DNA of 64,000 bases from Pseudoscleropodium purum. Taxonomy: Eukaryota > Streptophyta > Bryopsida > Hypnales > Brachytheciaceae. Location of the stretch: the NCBI GenBank assembly GCA_963969395.1, contig OZ017803.1:930001-994000 (forward strand), read 5' to 3'. Position numbers and translations under genes: made by a program. Under the pieces are notes generated by a model. That model saw only the letters and a list, made by a program, of their open reading frames with translations, did no database searches and was not told the DNA's origin. The first letter of the stretch is position 1. Each line of letters starts with the position of its first letter. Of this stretch, positions 25,298-37,902 are shown in pieces.

Positions 25298-26129
25298 CTT
25301 ACCCCTAAAGTACCAAGAGTCCTCGTAGGAGACTCTTGGAGTTCGAAGGAAGGTATCTATAATTTCAATTTTTGGCAAGATTTTTTGAGACTTTTTTTTG
25401 AGATACGAAAAACTGATTAGCTTTGAAAGAATATCAATTTTATTTCAAGTAGTGCCTAGGAACAAAAGTTATGCCACAATAAGTTCAAAACAAGCAAAGG
25501 TGGACAACAAAAGAACACATTAAGACTTGAAATAGTTTAAAAAATTATTATTATTACTATATATTATAATTTTGTCTAAGTATGTGGAAAGATTTGATTC
25601 AATCCATTTAGATAAGAAATGTGAAAGTTATAAAGCTTCTTATTTTGTTGGCAATTTTAGCAAATTCTTGAAAACATAATATATTAAATCTATTTTTTTT
25701 AAATTTACCACGTGCAATCTCACTACTGGAATTAGTGTGTTTTAATTCCATTTCAAAGCTATCTCCAATTTGTTTGTTTTTTCTATCTCACACCTATTTT
25801 CATTTAACAATTTTAAAAAAAAGAAGTCATAGTAGATAGGGGAATTTTTTCCAAGCTCCTAACTCAATTTTTTAACACAATTTCTTTTAATTCAATATTG
25901 GTAGTACAAAATTTTTCAGTTAAGAGGATTCAAAATTGTATAATCTAGTGATCAATATGGTCAAAGTTTCTGAAATTTCTTCCAACCATTCTCATACTAG
26001 TTTAGTGCAAGATCCTATGGCTAAGTAAGTAAAAAAAAACTAGTGTTTACATTTATTAATTTTTGGTTGAAAATGGCAATTGTGAGTGGTTTTTGCTAGA
26101 AAGTGACCTTGGGACTTTAGAGGCTAACT
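25298..26129 (-). mobile_element. Family-2 non-autonomous DNA element, inverse orientation
   Basis: The unit starts with TTACCCCTAAAGTACC and ends with GGGACTTTAGAGGCTAAC, an inverted pair. Inside, in reverse order to the copy at 18911-19796, are blocks for GTGAAAGTTAT, CAATCTCAC, and GCAAGATCCTATGG. Non-coding; about 830 bases. Confidence 0.5.
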
Positions 26130-27424
26130 AAAGATGGCTCAAAGTCTAGAGTTTCTATTTGACAAGGTGAGCAAAAAACATTCACTCACTTGAAACATTG
26201 CATTCTTACAATCCATGCAATCAAATAAACAATAAGTTTTTTTAGTACATATTGCCTTGATGGTCTACTACACTTTTGTACAACTGTAGTTCTAAAAAAG
26301 TTAAAATTTTTAAATTTGTTCAATGAACCTAAAATTGTCAATTTTTTTATCATCTCTTTTATAAAACATCCACTTCATTTTGTTAGGGGATAATCCTATT
26401 ACATTATAATATAAGATGTCAAGATTTTGGAAAAAAAATACAACAAACTTTTATGATCGTCTAATACAAGATCATATGATTAAATGTTCAAAAGATCCCT
26501 TTTTAATCTCTACACTTTTGAAATGTCAATTTGATCAAGATTTTTGGTGCAAAATATGAGATGAAAACACCCAAATCCATCCATGTACCCATTCCTAACA
26601 ACCACACTTCTATTGAAAGTGGCCTTCAAAGTGCAATCGAACCATTCCAATACTTAACTCCAATTGGTCGACTACTAAATGATTCTCCACATTTCGGTTT
26701 CACGACCAAGCTACATGATGGTCTCAATGGCCCAAGGAATTTTGCTTTGAAAATTCATAGCAAAGTCATCTCTTATCCCTATTTTTTTTTATAATTATTT
26801 CCAAAATTCACAATTTTCAATTACTAATATAATTAAAACGTTCATTTGTTTATTTCCTTAAAAATAAAAAAAGATGCCTCCAACTACCCTAAATTCCTTG
26901 TTTTGATGATTTCGTGAGTACCAATTTTCACCTTTTGCCGTGAAACCCAACCCAAACCAGTTAACCTAACTTATGGACAAGCTCATTTTCTTTTGGTCAA
27001 AGGTCAAATTTGCGCCGTTGTTGGCACGGTCATCGCTTTTGCAGCACCTTTGCAGCTGACCCCTGGTCTTCCTTTGCTTTAACTCTGGTTAAGAACGGCA
27101 GTTGGGGAGTTGTTAGATGTTGTACGTTAGTAAGTTACCATCCTTGACGAACAAAGCGAAGGTGACTAACTAATTTAATTTCGTAAGACAGTACCCTTCA
27201 TGGGCACGATGGAAGTGGATGCAACATACAGTCAGACACAAACTCCAGTTAGGTTATAAAAATGCATTCATTTGTTACATACATACACAAAGGTCTTTGT
27301 TTCTTCAGAAGCAGGTAGACTGGAAATAAAAACTTCATGATTTGAAATTTGAATTTTCAATGCTTTTGTGTCCATCATGTGTAGATATGGTTCAATAAAC
27401 TCGTTACCTTCCGTGTATTAACCC
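26130..27424. other. Intergenic sequence; GC-richer islet at 26990-27320
   Basis: The islet contains sequence such as TTTGCGCCGTTGTTGGCACG but no recognisable protein, RNA gene or inverted ends. The rest is AT-rich background. Confidence 0.4.
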
Positions 27425-28372
27425 TTAACCCCCTAAAGGACCAAGGTGTGTGTTTCGACAACATAACTTTTCGGGGCAAGTGTATGTGGGCGGAGATTTC
27501 CATATTTTTGGCCCAAATTTTAATAGAAGGTGTAGACAAGGAATATTTTTCATGTGCACTAATTTTCAGGACATTTGAAAGTATGAGTCAAAAGTTATGG
27601 CCTAATATATAGTTTGTTTCTCAACTTGGGCAGTTCGGACAAATCTGAAAAAATCACTCTTTTCAAAAATAAAAAATAAAAAATAAAATTATATATATAT
27701 ATATTTGTGTGTGTGTGTAGAAAGCTTTAAATCATTTCGTTTTGATCATTGAATCAAAAGTTATGAGGTATTTTAGTTTGCTAGCAATTATGGATTCTCT
27801 ACTCCAAAATAAACTTTGAAGTTCTTTATTGAACTCAATTTTCAATATTTTTGGAAAAAAAATAAAAATATTAGGTGAAGATTGGTTACTAAAACATTAC
27901 AACCATTGGGATTGGCATTTTTCAATTCCATAACTAAATTATAAACAATTTAGTATTTCAATTCATTCTCTACTTCTTTCTACTTACTGTTTTTTTTCCT
28001 ATGTGTTGTACAATTCCAAATGATTTGAAATTTTTCAAGCATATAGCCAACTTGCCTTGAAGAATGAATTCAAAGAATTGCAACCATTTTGAACATTTTT
28101 TCATACAAATGTGACCTTATGAAGTGCAATTGCCCGGTTTTTTGCAGGGACAAAAATGACTTTTTGTCAATTCAAATGCTAATATCTTGCAATCTATAAG
28201 ATGGAAATTACTGAAATTTATTCCACATCTTCTAAAATGATCATACTATAAGATCCTATAGTTGAATGTGTCTAAAAATGTTAAATTTTTTTTTTATACT
28301 TGTCCAAAAAATGGTAGTTTTGGAGCTTTTTTGTTGAAAACATAGTCAAAGAACTTTAGGGGTTAAGGCCTC
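27425..28372 (-). mobile_element. Family-1 non-autonomous DNA element (~0.95 kb), inverse orientation
   Basis: The left end TTAACCCCCTAAAGGACC and right end GAACTTTAGGGGTTAAGG form an inverted pair. The interior is an inverted counterpart of 2739-3676: GTTTGTTTCTCAACTTGGGC near 27613 matches the GCCCAAGTTGAGAAACAAAC landmark exactly in reverse complement. An (AT)n(GT)n run sits at about 27690-27719. No coding frame. The termini are the clearest of the family here. Confidence 0.65.
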
Positions 28373-28589
28373 AAAGGGGTGACCCTTGAAATCATACTTT
28401 TCTATCATTGTGTGAATCATTAGCTTCCAAAATTGCAAAATTAATCATTGCAAGTCAAACTATTATAGAAGATCTTCCCTTTCCAAAACAAATTTTGAGG
28501 ATGAATAGTTGCACTTTTGTCCTATATAGTTTGATTTGGTGTCATCCATTGTGCATGAAATGTTTGTTTGGTGTTCAAAGGATTAAATG

Positions 28590-28877
28590 AAGGTAACTAC
28601 ACCTAAAATGGACTAAATAAGCAATTCAGTAAGGTTCCCATTATTATATTGAATTTTTTTGGTGGGGTCCTATATGTGGTGCAAAGAGATTCTAGATTCT
28701 TTCAGAATACATTTTTTGGATACCAAATGAATAAATTATGAAAATTCAAAGTGCTAAAAATAGATGTTTCTTCAAATCAACCCTATGCTCTCATGATTAT
28801 ATTGGTAGTACATTTTAGGCAAGAATTTGTAAGGGATGGGTTTTAAAAAGGGGTCGAAATTAGGTGTAGTTACCTTA
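28590..28877. mobile_element. MITE with AAGGTAACTACACCTAA termini (~288 bp)
   Basis: The left end AAGGTAACTACACCTAAAAT and right end TTAGGTGTAGTTACCTTA are perfect inverted repeats over about 17 bases. The middle is AT-rich and non-coding. It shares the first AAGGTAAC bases with the GCCTATGACA family, but the rest of the terminus is different. Confidence 0.7.
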
Positions 28878-29529
28878 AAAAGTACTTGGTCAATAATACA
28901 AAAGGTTTGAGGGTGATTCTAGTCTAAAAGACCGGTGTGAATGAGAAGTGTCTATTGAGAATGGCTCAAACTATATAAGCTTTGTGGATTTAGAGGACAA
29001 ACTACGTCCTTGATGCCTTTGATAGGAGGTAGACCTTATAATAAGGAACCAATATTCTAGAAATTTTCAAGTTCCTACATGACAATAAGTTGTATACTTC
29101 CCTACTTGAGTAAATTATATGCCACATTTAACTACTTTTGGACTTTTGAAAGTCTAAAATTAATAACAGCGACCACAAGGAAAAAAATGTTCATTAGGAG
29201 ATAATCCAAAATATCGGGAAATTAGTTCAAAACATTTGAAGATCTATACAAACATAAAGAGATCTCCCGATGCTAAAATCAAGAGATTTGTTGATGTATA
29301 GTCCATAATTCATTGAATAGTCCAAAAGTAGTTAAATGTGGCATTTATAGTAGTATATAAGCATTCAACCAATGTTTGGGTTTGAACTCATAACCACCTC
29401 ACTAGTATACCAAGGCCAAAGCCAATGAACTAAAGTTGCTCGTGCCTTCCACAATTGATAGTATAGCTACAAACATACACTTCCAATCAACAAGTGCTAG
29501 AAAGACTTAAAATACATAATACCACCTCA

Positions 29530-29587
<58 letters not shown>

Positions 29588-30756
29588 GAAATACCATAAG
29601 TCTAAGGTAAGGTCACATCTTTTCATTCAATTCTTTATTATTTTTCAAAAAAATAAGGTTTGATCAACAAATACTTATAATATATGATTTTAGGGGGTCA
29701 ATATTTATTTTTTCACCATGCACAAATTGTATTTTAAGAAAAAAATCTTCCTATATTATTGGCATCTATGTTTAGAATTATTTTCCAACAAACTTCCCAT
29801 CCTACTACAACACAAAAGAATATAGATTCAACAAATGTACAAGCTTCGTTCCACCAAGAGCCTCTTCCAATTAGGTCCTACAAATCTCACTAAGAAATAT
29901 CATTGCATAACATCGCAAATGCTCAAATGAGACTCTTTGATGCCCTTCAAATATTCTTCAAACAAATTTTCAAGGTATCCTACTTAAAGGTCAAATTCAA
30001 AATAAATGAAGCCATTTCTCGAAAAGAAAGAAAAAGAAAAGTGTTGCATGTCATATTGTCTTGTGAATGGTATGAGGTGACACGGACCCCTAAAAATCTG
30101 ACGTGCAAATTCAATTCCGGCACCTCAGTACTGAAGAATCAGATGTTCACATATGGTACATATCTCGTGTGAGAAGAAGAAATACGGAACAAATTCCAAT
30201 ATTTATATCCGTAGAATTGAAACATGGGTACTCGGTCAAGTTTGACAAAGTGAGATTTTCCATTGGTGTTAACGAAAACAAAAAAGCAACAAAGTGAGAT
30301 TAAATTCCGGTTTGACCGCATTCCAAGGAGACTTTTGTACAAAGGCTGTCCAACCACAGGCTTTTTTCCATTAAATTTCAGAACTTAATTAATGAATCCC
30401 AGATGTTTTTTCTGTCTGTCTGACCGTTGAGTAACTTAACATGAATTAAATTGAAGGAACCGCTCTTGTAAGTTAAAGTTCTCCTTATGCATTTGTTTTC
30501 TTCGTTCGTTTTGAACCATTTGGAAATTGGAATCTCTCTCTCTGATGAATACGTTACGTAACGGACACTGCCACTGAGGGTCAGGAAATTGGGTCACTTT
30601 GTTGCAGGAAGGGTCATGCCACCATAAAATCATCAATATAACTTATTAAGCATTTTCAATATACATACAAAGCCCTTTAATTCGGTGTCGGCCTTCCATG
30701 TGGCCATGTCATGAAATTTTTGTTCAACTAAGGTAGAAACATCCAAACCTGTCAGT
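28878..30756. other. Intergenic sequence with simple repeats and a GC-richer islet
   Basis: An alternating AT run followed by an AG run occupies 29530-29584. A tRNA-like segment lies at about 29375-29445. A GC-richer islet spans about 30060-30640. No recognisable gene is present. Confidence 0.45.
29375..29445 (-). repeat. Possible tRNA-derived (SINE-like) segment
   Basis: On the minus strand an A-box-like TTAGTTCATTGGCTTTGGCC is followed about 35 bases later by a B-box-like GAGTTCAAACC. This is the internal polymerase III promoter layout of tRNAs and tRNA-derived SINEs. A cloverleaf with a full acceptor stem is not evident, so it is not called a tRNA. Confidence 0.3.
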
Positions 30757-31693
30757 TTAACCCCTAAAGGATCGGACTGCGTTTTTTGGCTATATAGAAT
30801 TTTTGGACAGGTCATTGTGACCAAAAACTTCCATATTTCAAGCTAAAATGTTAATGGAAGGTGTAGACGAGGAATATTTTTCATATGCAACAAATTTCAT
30901 GACATTTGAAAATAGGAGTCAAAAATTGTGGCCCAATATGTTGTTTGTTTCTCAACTCGGGCAATCCGGGCAGATCTGAAAAATTCACTTTTTTCAAATA
31001 ATAAAAATTTGAAATTGATTTTCTATATTTATATGTGTGTGGAAAGCTTTGAATCATTCCATTTCAATCAATGAATCAAAAATTGTGAGGAATTTTAGTT
31101 TGCGAGTAGTTATGGATTTTGTACTCTAAAATAAACTTTGAAGTTGTTTATTTCACTCAATTTTCAATATTTTTTTTGGAAAAAACAAAATCTTAGGATG
31201 TAAATTGTTTACAAGAACATTACAACCATTGGGATTGACATTTTTCAATTCTATAATTAAATTCTTAATAATTTAGTATTTTGAATCATTCTCTATCTCT
31301 TTCTACTTACTATTTTTTTCCTATATGTTGTACAATTCCAAATGACTTGAAAATTTTTAAGCATGTAAATAACTTGTTTAGAAAAACAAATCCAAAGAAG
31401 CACCATCATTTTGAACATTTTTTCATAGAAAAGTGAGCTTGTAAAGTGCAGCTGCCCAATTTTTTGCAGGGTTAAAAAAAGGATTTTTGTCAATTCAAAT
31501 TCCAAAATCTTGCAATCCACACGGTGGAAAGTTCTGAAAATTTTTCTACATCTTTTCAAATCAATTTTCTACAAGATTCTATGGTTATATTTGTCAAAAA
31601 AAAAAAATTCCAAAATTTTGGTACTTGTACTGAAAAAGGCAGTTTTTGAGCGGTTTCAGGGAAAATAGAATCATGGAACTTTAGGGACTAAGG
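30757..31693 (-). mobile_element. Family-1 non-autonomous DNA element (~0.94 kb), inverse orientation
   Basis: The unit begins with TTTAACCCCTAAAGGATCGG and ends with GAACTTTAGGGACTAAGG. Its interior runs parallel to 27425-28372 throughout (for example, GGAAGGTGTAGACGAGGAAT near 30855 and TCTCAACTCGGGCAATCCGG near 30950). It has no coding capacity. It is followed directly by sequence resembling part of the AAGGTAGCAG-end element family. Confidence 0.65.
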
Positions 31694-32379
31694 AATTCAA
31701 CATAGTTGAAGGAACTTTTTCTTAGAAACGATGTTTTTGTAGTATTAGCAAGTAAAAATCATGAATATTAAAAAGACAGACTTTTCATATATGATATGTA
31801 ATTTCTATAAATTTTCAAAGTATTGACCACTCAACCATTGAAACAATCTTATAGCTACACCGTGAACCAAATTCTACAAAAATTAGCTAATATGAGGTAT
31901 CAACAAATGAAAATTAAATATATGCCTTAAACCTATGTCAACAAATTAAAACCACATTCCTATGACACCATAATAGATGGTCATGGACAGTTTTAGTCAC
32001 CGTCTATAATACAAGAATGAGGGCAAGGACAGTTTTAGATGTTTCTATGTTAGATTAGCAAATTGTAAGTTAGTGATCAATTGATGTTGCAAGTAGAATT
32101 GCAATGTAATTGATGTTGCTTGGAGAGTATGATCAATAAATTTTGAAGAGCAACTTGTTGTTGGCTCCTACAATTCGGATCATGGACTCTTAAGGAAACA
32201 ATACGTTAATTTGAAGCCTTGACCACCAAAAAAAGATGTTGGAACAATGACATATGCTTGAATAGTCACTTTGATCACCTACTCAAGTCATTAAGTTAAT
32301 AAGAGATTGACATTTTTGCAAATAGATTTTAGATTGCTATTAGATAAAAACTAGGAGTTCATTTTAGATATATGATGGT
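31694..32379. other. AT-rich intergenic sequence with an element fragment
   Basis: The first ~190 bases (31694-31880) resemble the inner part of the element at 52713-53675 (a CATAGTTG-AGG block, then AAAATCATGAAT). The rest holds nothing I can identify. Confidence 0.4.
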
Positions 32380-32894
32380 TTAAGGTGCCATGATTTCTAT
32401 TGCAAAGTGCAAAAAAATTTAGAAATTGTTGTTTTTGCATATCTAATCATAGGGTTTTGCATGAGATTACCGTAGTATAAGAATGTGTAGAAGAAATTTG
32501 ATAAACTTTGGCTTTATGAATTGCAAGATATTTGTGTTGGAAGTAAAAAGAAACTATTTTTTTCAAGTCCTTGCACAATTTCTTGAGGCCTAACAATTTT
32601 TTGACAATGGAGGTTTTCAGTGAATTGTTCTACTCTAATATTTTTTGGACACATAAATGTCCTATAAATTTTTAATTTCAACCATAAAAAAATAAAGACT
32701 ACTTTATCTCATAAGTATTGAATTAATTGTGGAAAATATTGACTGTTAGATTATTAGATTATAACATCTTTAGATAATCAACTTCATAGGCAAAAAAAAA
32801 CCTTTGGAGGAAGAAAAATTACAAGAAGATGAATCATGCTTTTTTATCCCACCTATCCAAAATTGTATTTGGATCTAAGGCAAATTTATGATTT

Positions 32895-32926
<32 letters not shown>

Positions 32927-34170
32927 TACTCTCTCAAATTTGTACACACTATCAAATAGATGGAGTTGAAAGCTAGAATTCACAAAATTGTGTCCTTAAA
33001 AAAATTTAAATATTTTTATATACATTGATTTATGAAATTTAAATCATTGACATTTTTCGAATATTTTTTGGAACAAAATTTAAAAAAGCTTGGAATCTTT
33101 ATAATTATTTTGTATTATTAATCACACAAGATTGAACCTTATGTTTTTCAATTTTTTAAAAATACAAATTTGTAGACACAGTTTGTTTGTGCAAAATAAA
33201 TACTAGAAGTGTCCAAGAATTTATTTTTCCATCCCTTCTATTCCTTTAATGGAAGAACATTGTGTGTGCTCCCTTTTTCTATTAAACTACATTTCCTAAA
33301 TAAATTCTTAAATATTTCTCACATTGAAATATAGAAACTGGAAAATGCAACAATTATGTCAATTTGTTATTTTACAAGTTTCTAGTTTACAAAAAATTGA
33401 GATTTGTTTCACCCTATTGAGTATTTGCCATTGAAAATTTGAAAAGGACACATTGTGTTTTTTTAATCCTCAAGGGATTAACTAGATTTTAAAGCTTTGT
33501 ACCTTTTTAGCTTAAAATTTTTGCACCATCAAACTAAATTAATAAAATTTTATGTTGAAGAATTTAGTTGAAAGTTCAAGAAGAAAAAAAAAAATATTAC
33601 ACCTAATTTTCTTTCCTTAAAAAAAGTGTTAAGTAGAAATAGGAACAAGATTGAAGGAAAATCTAAATTGTTAATAGGTCCAAGATGTAATTGAAAGACA
33701 ATAATTCCAACAATGAGATTGTTATGGGAAGCAAACTAAACCTTGTTAAACTATTTTTCCTTTAAGTTGTGAAATTTGCATCCAAGAATGAATCTTATGA
33801 GTTATATTTTCAAGAAGATGCTTTGATTGCTTGAAAAATAAGATTATCCATAATTTTCTCATCACTAGTCCAACAAATGAATCGAATCTTTCCCATATAG
33901 ACAAATTACTTTCTATATGAAATTTTGAAGATTTTAATTTGACTTAAATTTTTTGTTGTATAGATAATAAGATCTATTTTCGGCTTAAGATGGCATAAAG
34001 TTTTCTCTTGGGTATCAAATAAAATAAAAATTATATCTTCCAAAAGCTAATGTATTTTACTATCTTTTATAAAAGTTAAAAAAATTGCAAGAAAAATTAT
34101 GACTTGTAGAAACCTACCAAAAAATTTATTTTGTTCTCCAAGGAAAAATAGGATTTTAAAGGTAGAACTA
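32380..34170 (+). mobile_element. Degenerate, possibly composite family-2 element(s)
   Basis: Blocks matching the left half of the 18911-19796 element occur at about 32440-32700, and blocks matching its middle and right half occur at about 33520-34165. The intervening ~0.8 kb includes a 25-base A run at 32902-32926. Either an insertion split one copy or two broken copies lie together. Boundaries are uncertain; no coding potential. Confidence 0.4.
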
Positions 34171-34553
34171 AATGATGTACTGTGATAGAATCATAATAGA
34201 CTTTTGGATTGCAAATATCATTTTTGTAGCATTTTATATATTTTTTTTCTACAAATATCATACTTGGTGGTTAGGTTCAATATACCTTGCCAAATAATGT
34301 TTTAACCTATAAAAGACTAGTATCCCCTTAGAGAATAAAATGGATTTTGGGCAAGTTCCTATGACCTCAATTTTTAATGAAACGTTTTGAAATTCTGTCA
34401 TAAGGTAAAAAAACTTCCTAGCTTTGTGGAAATATAATTTTATTTCAATTGGTAACTGGGAGCAAAAGTATGCTATCCTAAACATAATTTTTATGTTGTA
34501 AAAAAAGAAATTCACAAAAACTTAAAATTAAATTAAAATTTTTTCTTTCTTTA

Positions 34554-35361
34554 TAAGGTAAACCTACCTATGACAAGCAAATCATCCATGATAGGCACCT
34601 AGGGAACTCTCCCATTACAATCTTCTATCAACCCACGAGAAACTTTTTCTTAAGAAAGGGAATAAGACTGCATTAGGTTGATTTGTAGTTGTTTTCAAAG
34701 CCTTGGGATATGGTTATGAAGATATTAGTAACTGTTGTAAATCACATACACCTTTCTAGTGTAAATTGTTAGTAAAAAGGTATATATTTTTATTTCTTCA
34801 TGTCATATCCATGTTAGGAAATCTTCTACTCATGTTAGAAAATGTTATGACTGCTTTGGGTGGTAAGATGACCATTATGGAAACAACGGTGCTAGTATGT
34901 GCACCCAAGAATGTGAGCTTGTGAGCATTTAGCCTACAATATAATTACCTATAATATAGATACTACACACTATAGAAGGTGTATGTATTGTAAAGACCTA
35001 TAATATATGTATTTGTAACATATATATCATATAATCATAGACTGTTTCTATAGTATATACACCTATAAGATAGGTATGTAGTAGTCTAGGCTCATGGGCT
35101 CACATTCCTATGCTCATATGATAGCAACCCTCATCATAGAAACACTTTTCTAGTGATTTTGAGTAGTTACACTCTTTTGGACCAACTGGACAACAAACTT
35201 CAAAAATTCATAAAAAAATTCATATTTTGTCGAAAAAATAATTTTCTAGTTGCTTCACTCATTTCTCACATTTTTCTTTGTATGGAAAAAAATCTAATTT
35301 TTTTTGTTAATGGCAGTAGAATAAATCAATCATTTTGCTTGTCATAGGCAGGTTTACCTTA
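34554..35361. mobile_element. GCCTATGACA-family element (~0.8 kb), carrier of a nested insert
   Basis: The left end TAAGGTAAACCTACCTATGA and right end TCATAGGCAGGTTTACCTTA are inverted repeats extending through ACAAGCAAA. It is the largest of the three family copies here; part of the extra length is an inner foldback at about 34888-35130. No transposase-like frame is seen. Confidence 0.7.
34888..35130. mobile_element. Inner foldback element nested in a larger MITE
   Basis: The left arm (about 34889-34926, containing AGAATGTGAGCTTGTGAGC) and right arm (about 35091-35128, containing GCTCATGGGCTCACATTCCT) are inverted copies. The intervening sequence is an imperfect palindrome rich in CTATAATATA-like steps. 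It lies wholly inside the 34554-35361 element. Confidence 0.55.
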
Positions 35362-36239
35362 GATCATCTTTTTTCTATATATGAAGCTTTGATTTATTCC
35401 ATTTGGATTAGTGATGTGAAAGTTATGAATGATCATGTTTTTGGAGCAATTTATAGGATCTATTTCTAAATATAATTTTCACAATTTTTCATAAAAAATT
35501 GTTTGACAAGGTTAAGTCTACTTGCTAGAATAATCTCACCATTGGAATTATTGTGTTTTGATCCCATTTTAAGCTATTTACGATGTAGTTTTTATTTCAA
35601 TCATGGACTTTCTTCTACTAAAAAGAAAAATCACATGTGAAAATCAGATGTGAAAAATCACATGTGTTTTTAAAGAGTGAAAATCACATGTGTTTTTTTA
35701 GAATTTTTTTCAAGACTTTCAACTCAATTCTTCAAAACAATTTTTTTAAATTCAAAGTCCATGGTGCAAGAAAATTTCACAAATGGCAATCAAAGTCATC
35801 TAGAATTGTAGGCAAGTGTTCAAATTTTTTTTCCCAACTTTGAATGCTAATATCTTCCAATTTGTACGGTCAAGCTTCCTGAAATTTTTATCTGAAATGA
35901 TTGGAGCAAAAATGACAGTTTTGAGTAGTTTTTGATAGAAAAATGCCACTTTTATCCTTTACGGGTTAGAGTAGGCAATTGTGATTTGTGTGATGCCGAA
36001 AAAAACATACAAAGATTCATTAGAATAGAAAAAAAATTCAAATCTTTCTTAGGCTTAATATATTCTTCCAAATCTTATTGTTGAAACCATTTATGATACA
36101 CTTATTATGCCATTAATTTGGTATTAAACTTGCCATTGAAAGCAGATACCTTTGATATTTCCAAAGAATCAAATACTTTCCTGTCAAAGCCATGATTGGG
36201 TGCATGAAACATATTATTTTACAAGGGTACTACTAGTAA

Positions 36240-36628
36240 TTGACATGAGAGTCTTTGAAAACCATACCAATCCACAAACTAAAACTCCTCGTAACTTTCA
36301 CCTCATTAATTAAAATGGAATGATTTAGAGCTTCCTAAGTTTATTTAAATCTAGAGAATTAATTTCAAATCTTTATTTTTTTTAAAGTGATTTTTAAAGA
36401 AGTTTTTTGAGCCGCCCAGGCTACCCACTAAGCAATAAAAATGACATATCATGCAATAACTTTTAACCATGCAATCAAAAGTTATGAAAATTGTCGGGCC
36501 TTGAAATTACTCCTTGAGAAAATGTTGTTTGGAAATTTTAGCCAAATTTTTTAAAAATTCCGTTCATAGTGAGTTCCCCAAAATTGCTATATTGACAAAA
36601 AAATTCACTTTAGCACTTTAAGAGTTAA
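36240..36628 (+). mobile_element. Truncated family-1 element copy
   Basis: The sequence follows the right half of the 1670-2566 unit: AACTAAAACTCCTCGTAACT, AAATGGAATGATTTAGAGC, GCAATCAAAAGTTATGAAAA, then a CTTTAAGAGTTAAG end. The left half is missing. Non-coding. Confidence 0.55.
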
Positions 36629-37902
36629 GAAAAAAACACTAATCATTTCCAAAGGTATATAAGTGGCATTCAATCATTGGTCATTGAACTCTTCCAAAAA
36701 ATGTGAGAGGGAGTATAGTTACATGTCACTTTCTCTTTAGTTGAAAATTTGACATGCATGCTTCTAACATATCTCCCCCACCCCCTACTTAATTGTATTT
36801 CTATGACAGTTGCTTCACTTGCAAACAATACGGGACAATGTGTTTCTATATGGCCATATGTATATGCATATATCTCATATATATCCCATGTGTATTTCAA
36901 GCATATTTCACATGCTTATCTATATATTCCATATTTTGTATTGATCTTTTGAATCTATATCCATATCATAGAGCATCTATGTCCATGTTCTTTTTCTTTC
37001 AAGAACAATGGAATCAAAGGTGTGTGTTAACTTCTAACTACCTCAGTGACCATGTATGGTTGATCTGAAATTTTAGGCTCATTTTGGTATAGGTAGTTAA
37101 ATTTGTTTGATCGTTTTAAAATTTTTTAGGGCGGTCTTTAGAATTAACTATTGAAAACTTTCAATTTTCAGTGAAAAAAGTAAACATTTGATTTTTGAGA
37201 GGTCTTCAAAGCCATGTATGCCTATTAGTGAAAGAGTACAACTTACTAATTTTACTTCATTTCCCAACTTTTAGCAAAGTTGGCTAATTTCACTTGATTT
37301 GAGATCTAAGAACTTGTACTTATCCATTTGCTTTGAAAATGGTCCCATTGGAAAGAGTAAAGTGTTTTCATGCTTTCCACCACTAGAAATTTAAACATGC
37401 AAGTATTGATTTGGAATTATTTACAATTTATGCATTTAAAAAAAATTGCATTTCAATAATTGCAAGGTGGATTGTGTAATGAATATGATAGCATTTCATA
37501 AGAAATTAAATTTTTTGAAAGTACATTTTAATGTGCTAACATAATTTGTAGTTGTTCATGTCACCTCCAATTCCAAAAAAAATTGATGAGCAAATTTATG
37601 AAACATTGTGGGGAGGGACAATATACTAAAAATAAAAATTGTATTTTTTTTTCTTGTTATAATCTTACTACTCCTACGCAATTTTGCACTCAAAATTGGC
37701 ATTTGTACTAATAAGCAAGTTCTTTGAACATCTATATGGTTTGATTTTGAAGAAAAAAACAATTTGCTTCATTGGTATTAACTATAAGCCCACGTTTTTT
37801 TTTCATAGTCAAAATACACTTGAAAAGGCTTGGGCATTTAGGGATTTATTGCAACCACAAGATGTTTGCATCTTATGGGGACAAAGTGAAAAGATTGCAT
37901 TC
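36629..37902. other. AT-rich intergenic sequence
   Basis: I see no gene or element. TATATG-type low-complexity sequence near 36850-36970 accounts for the small open frames. Confidence 0.5.

Larger units (their letters stand above)
34297..35966 (-). mobile_element. Family-2 element split by a MITE insertion
   Basis: The sequence at 34297-34553 matches, inverted, the right part of the 18911-19796 unit, and 35362-35966 matches its left part. Removing the element at 34554-35361 leaves about 862 bases, close to the ~886-base copy. This shows the MITE entered an existing copy. The outer ends are decayed versions of TTAACCCCTAAAG. Confidence 0.55.
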
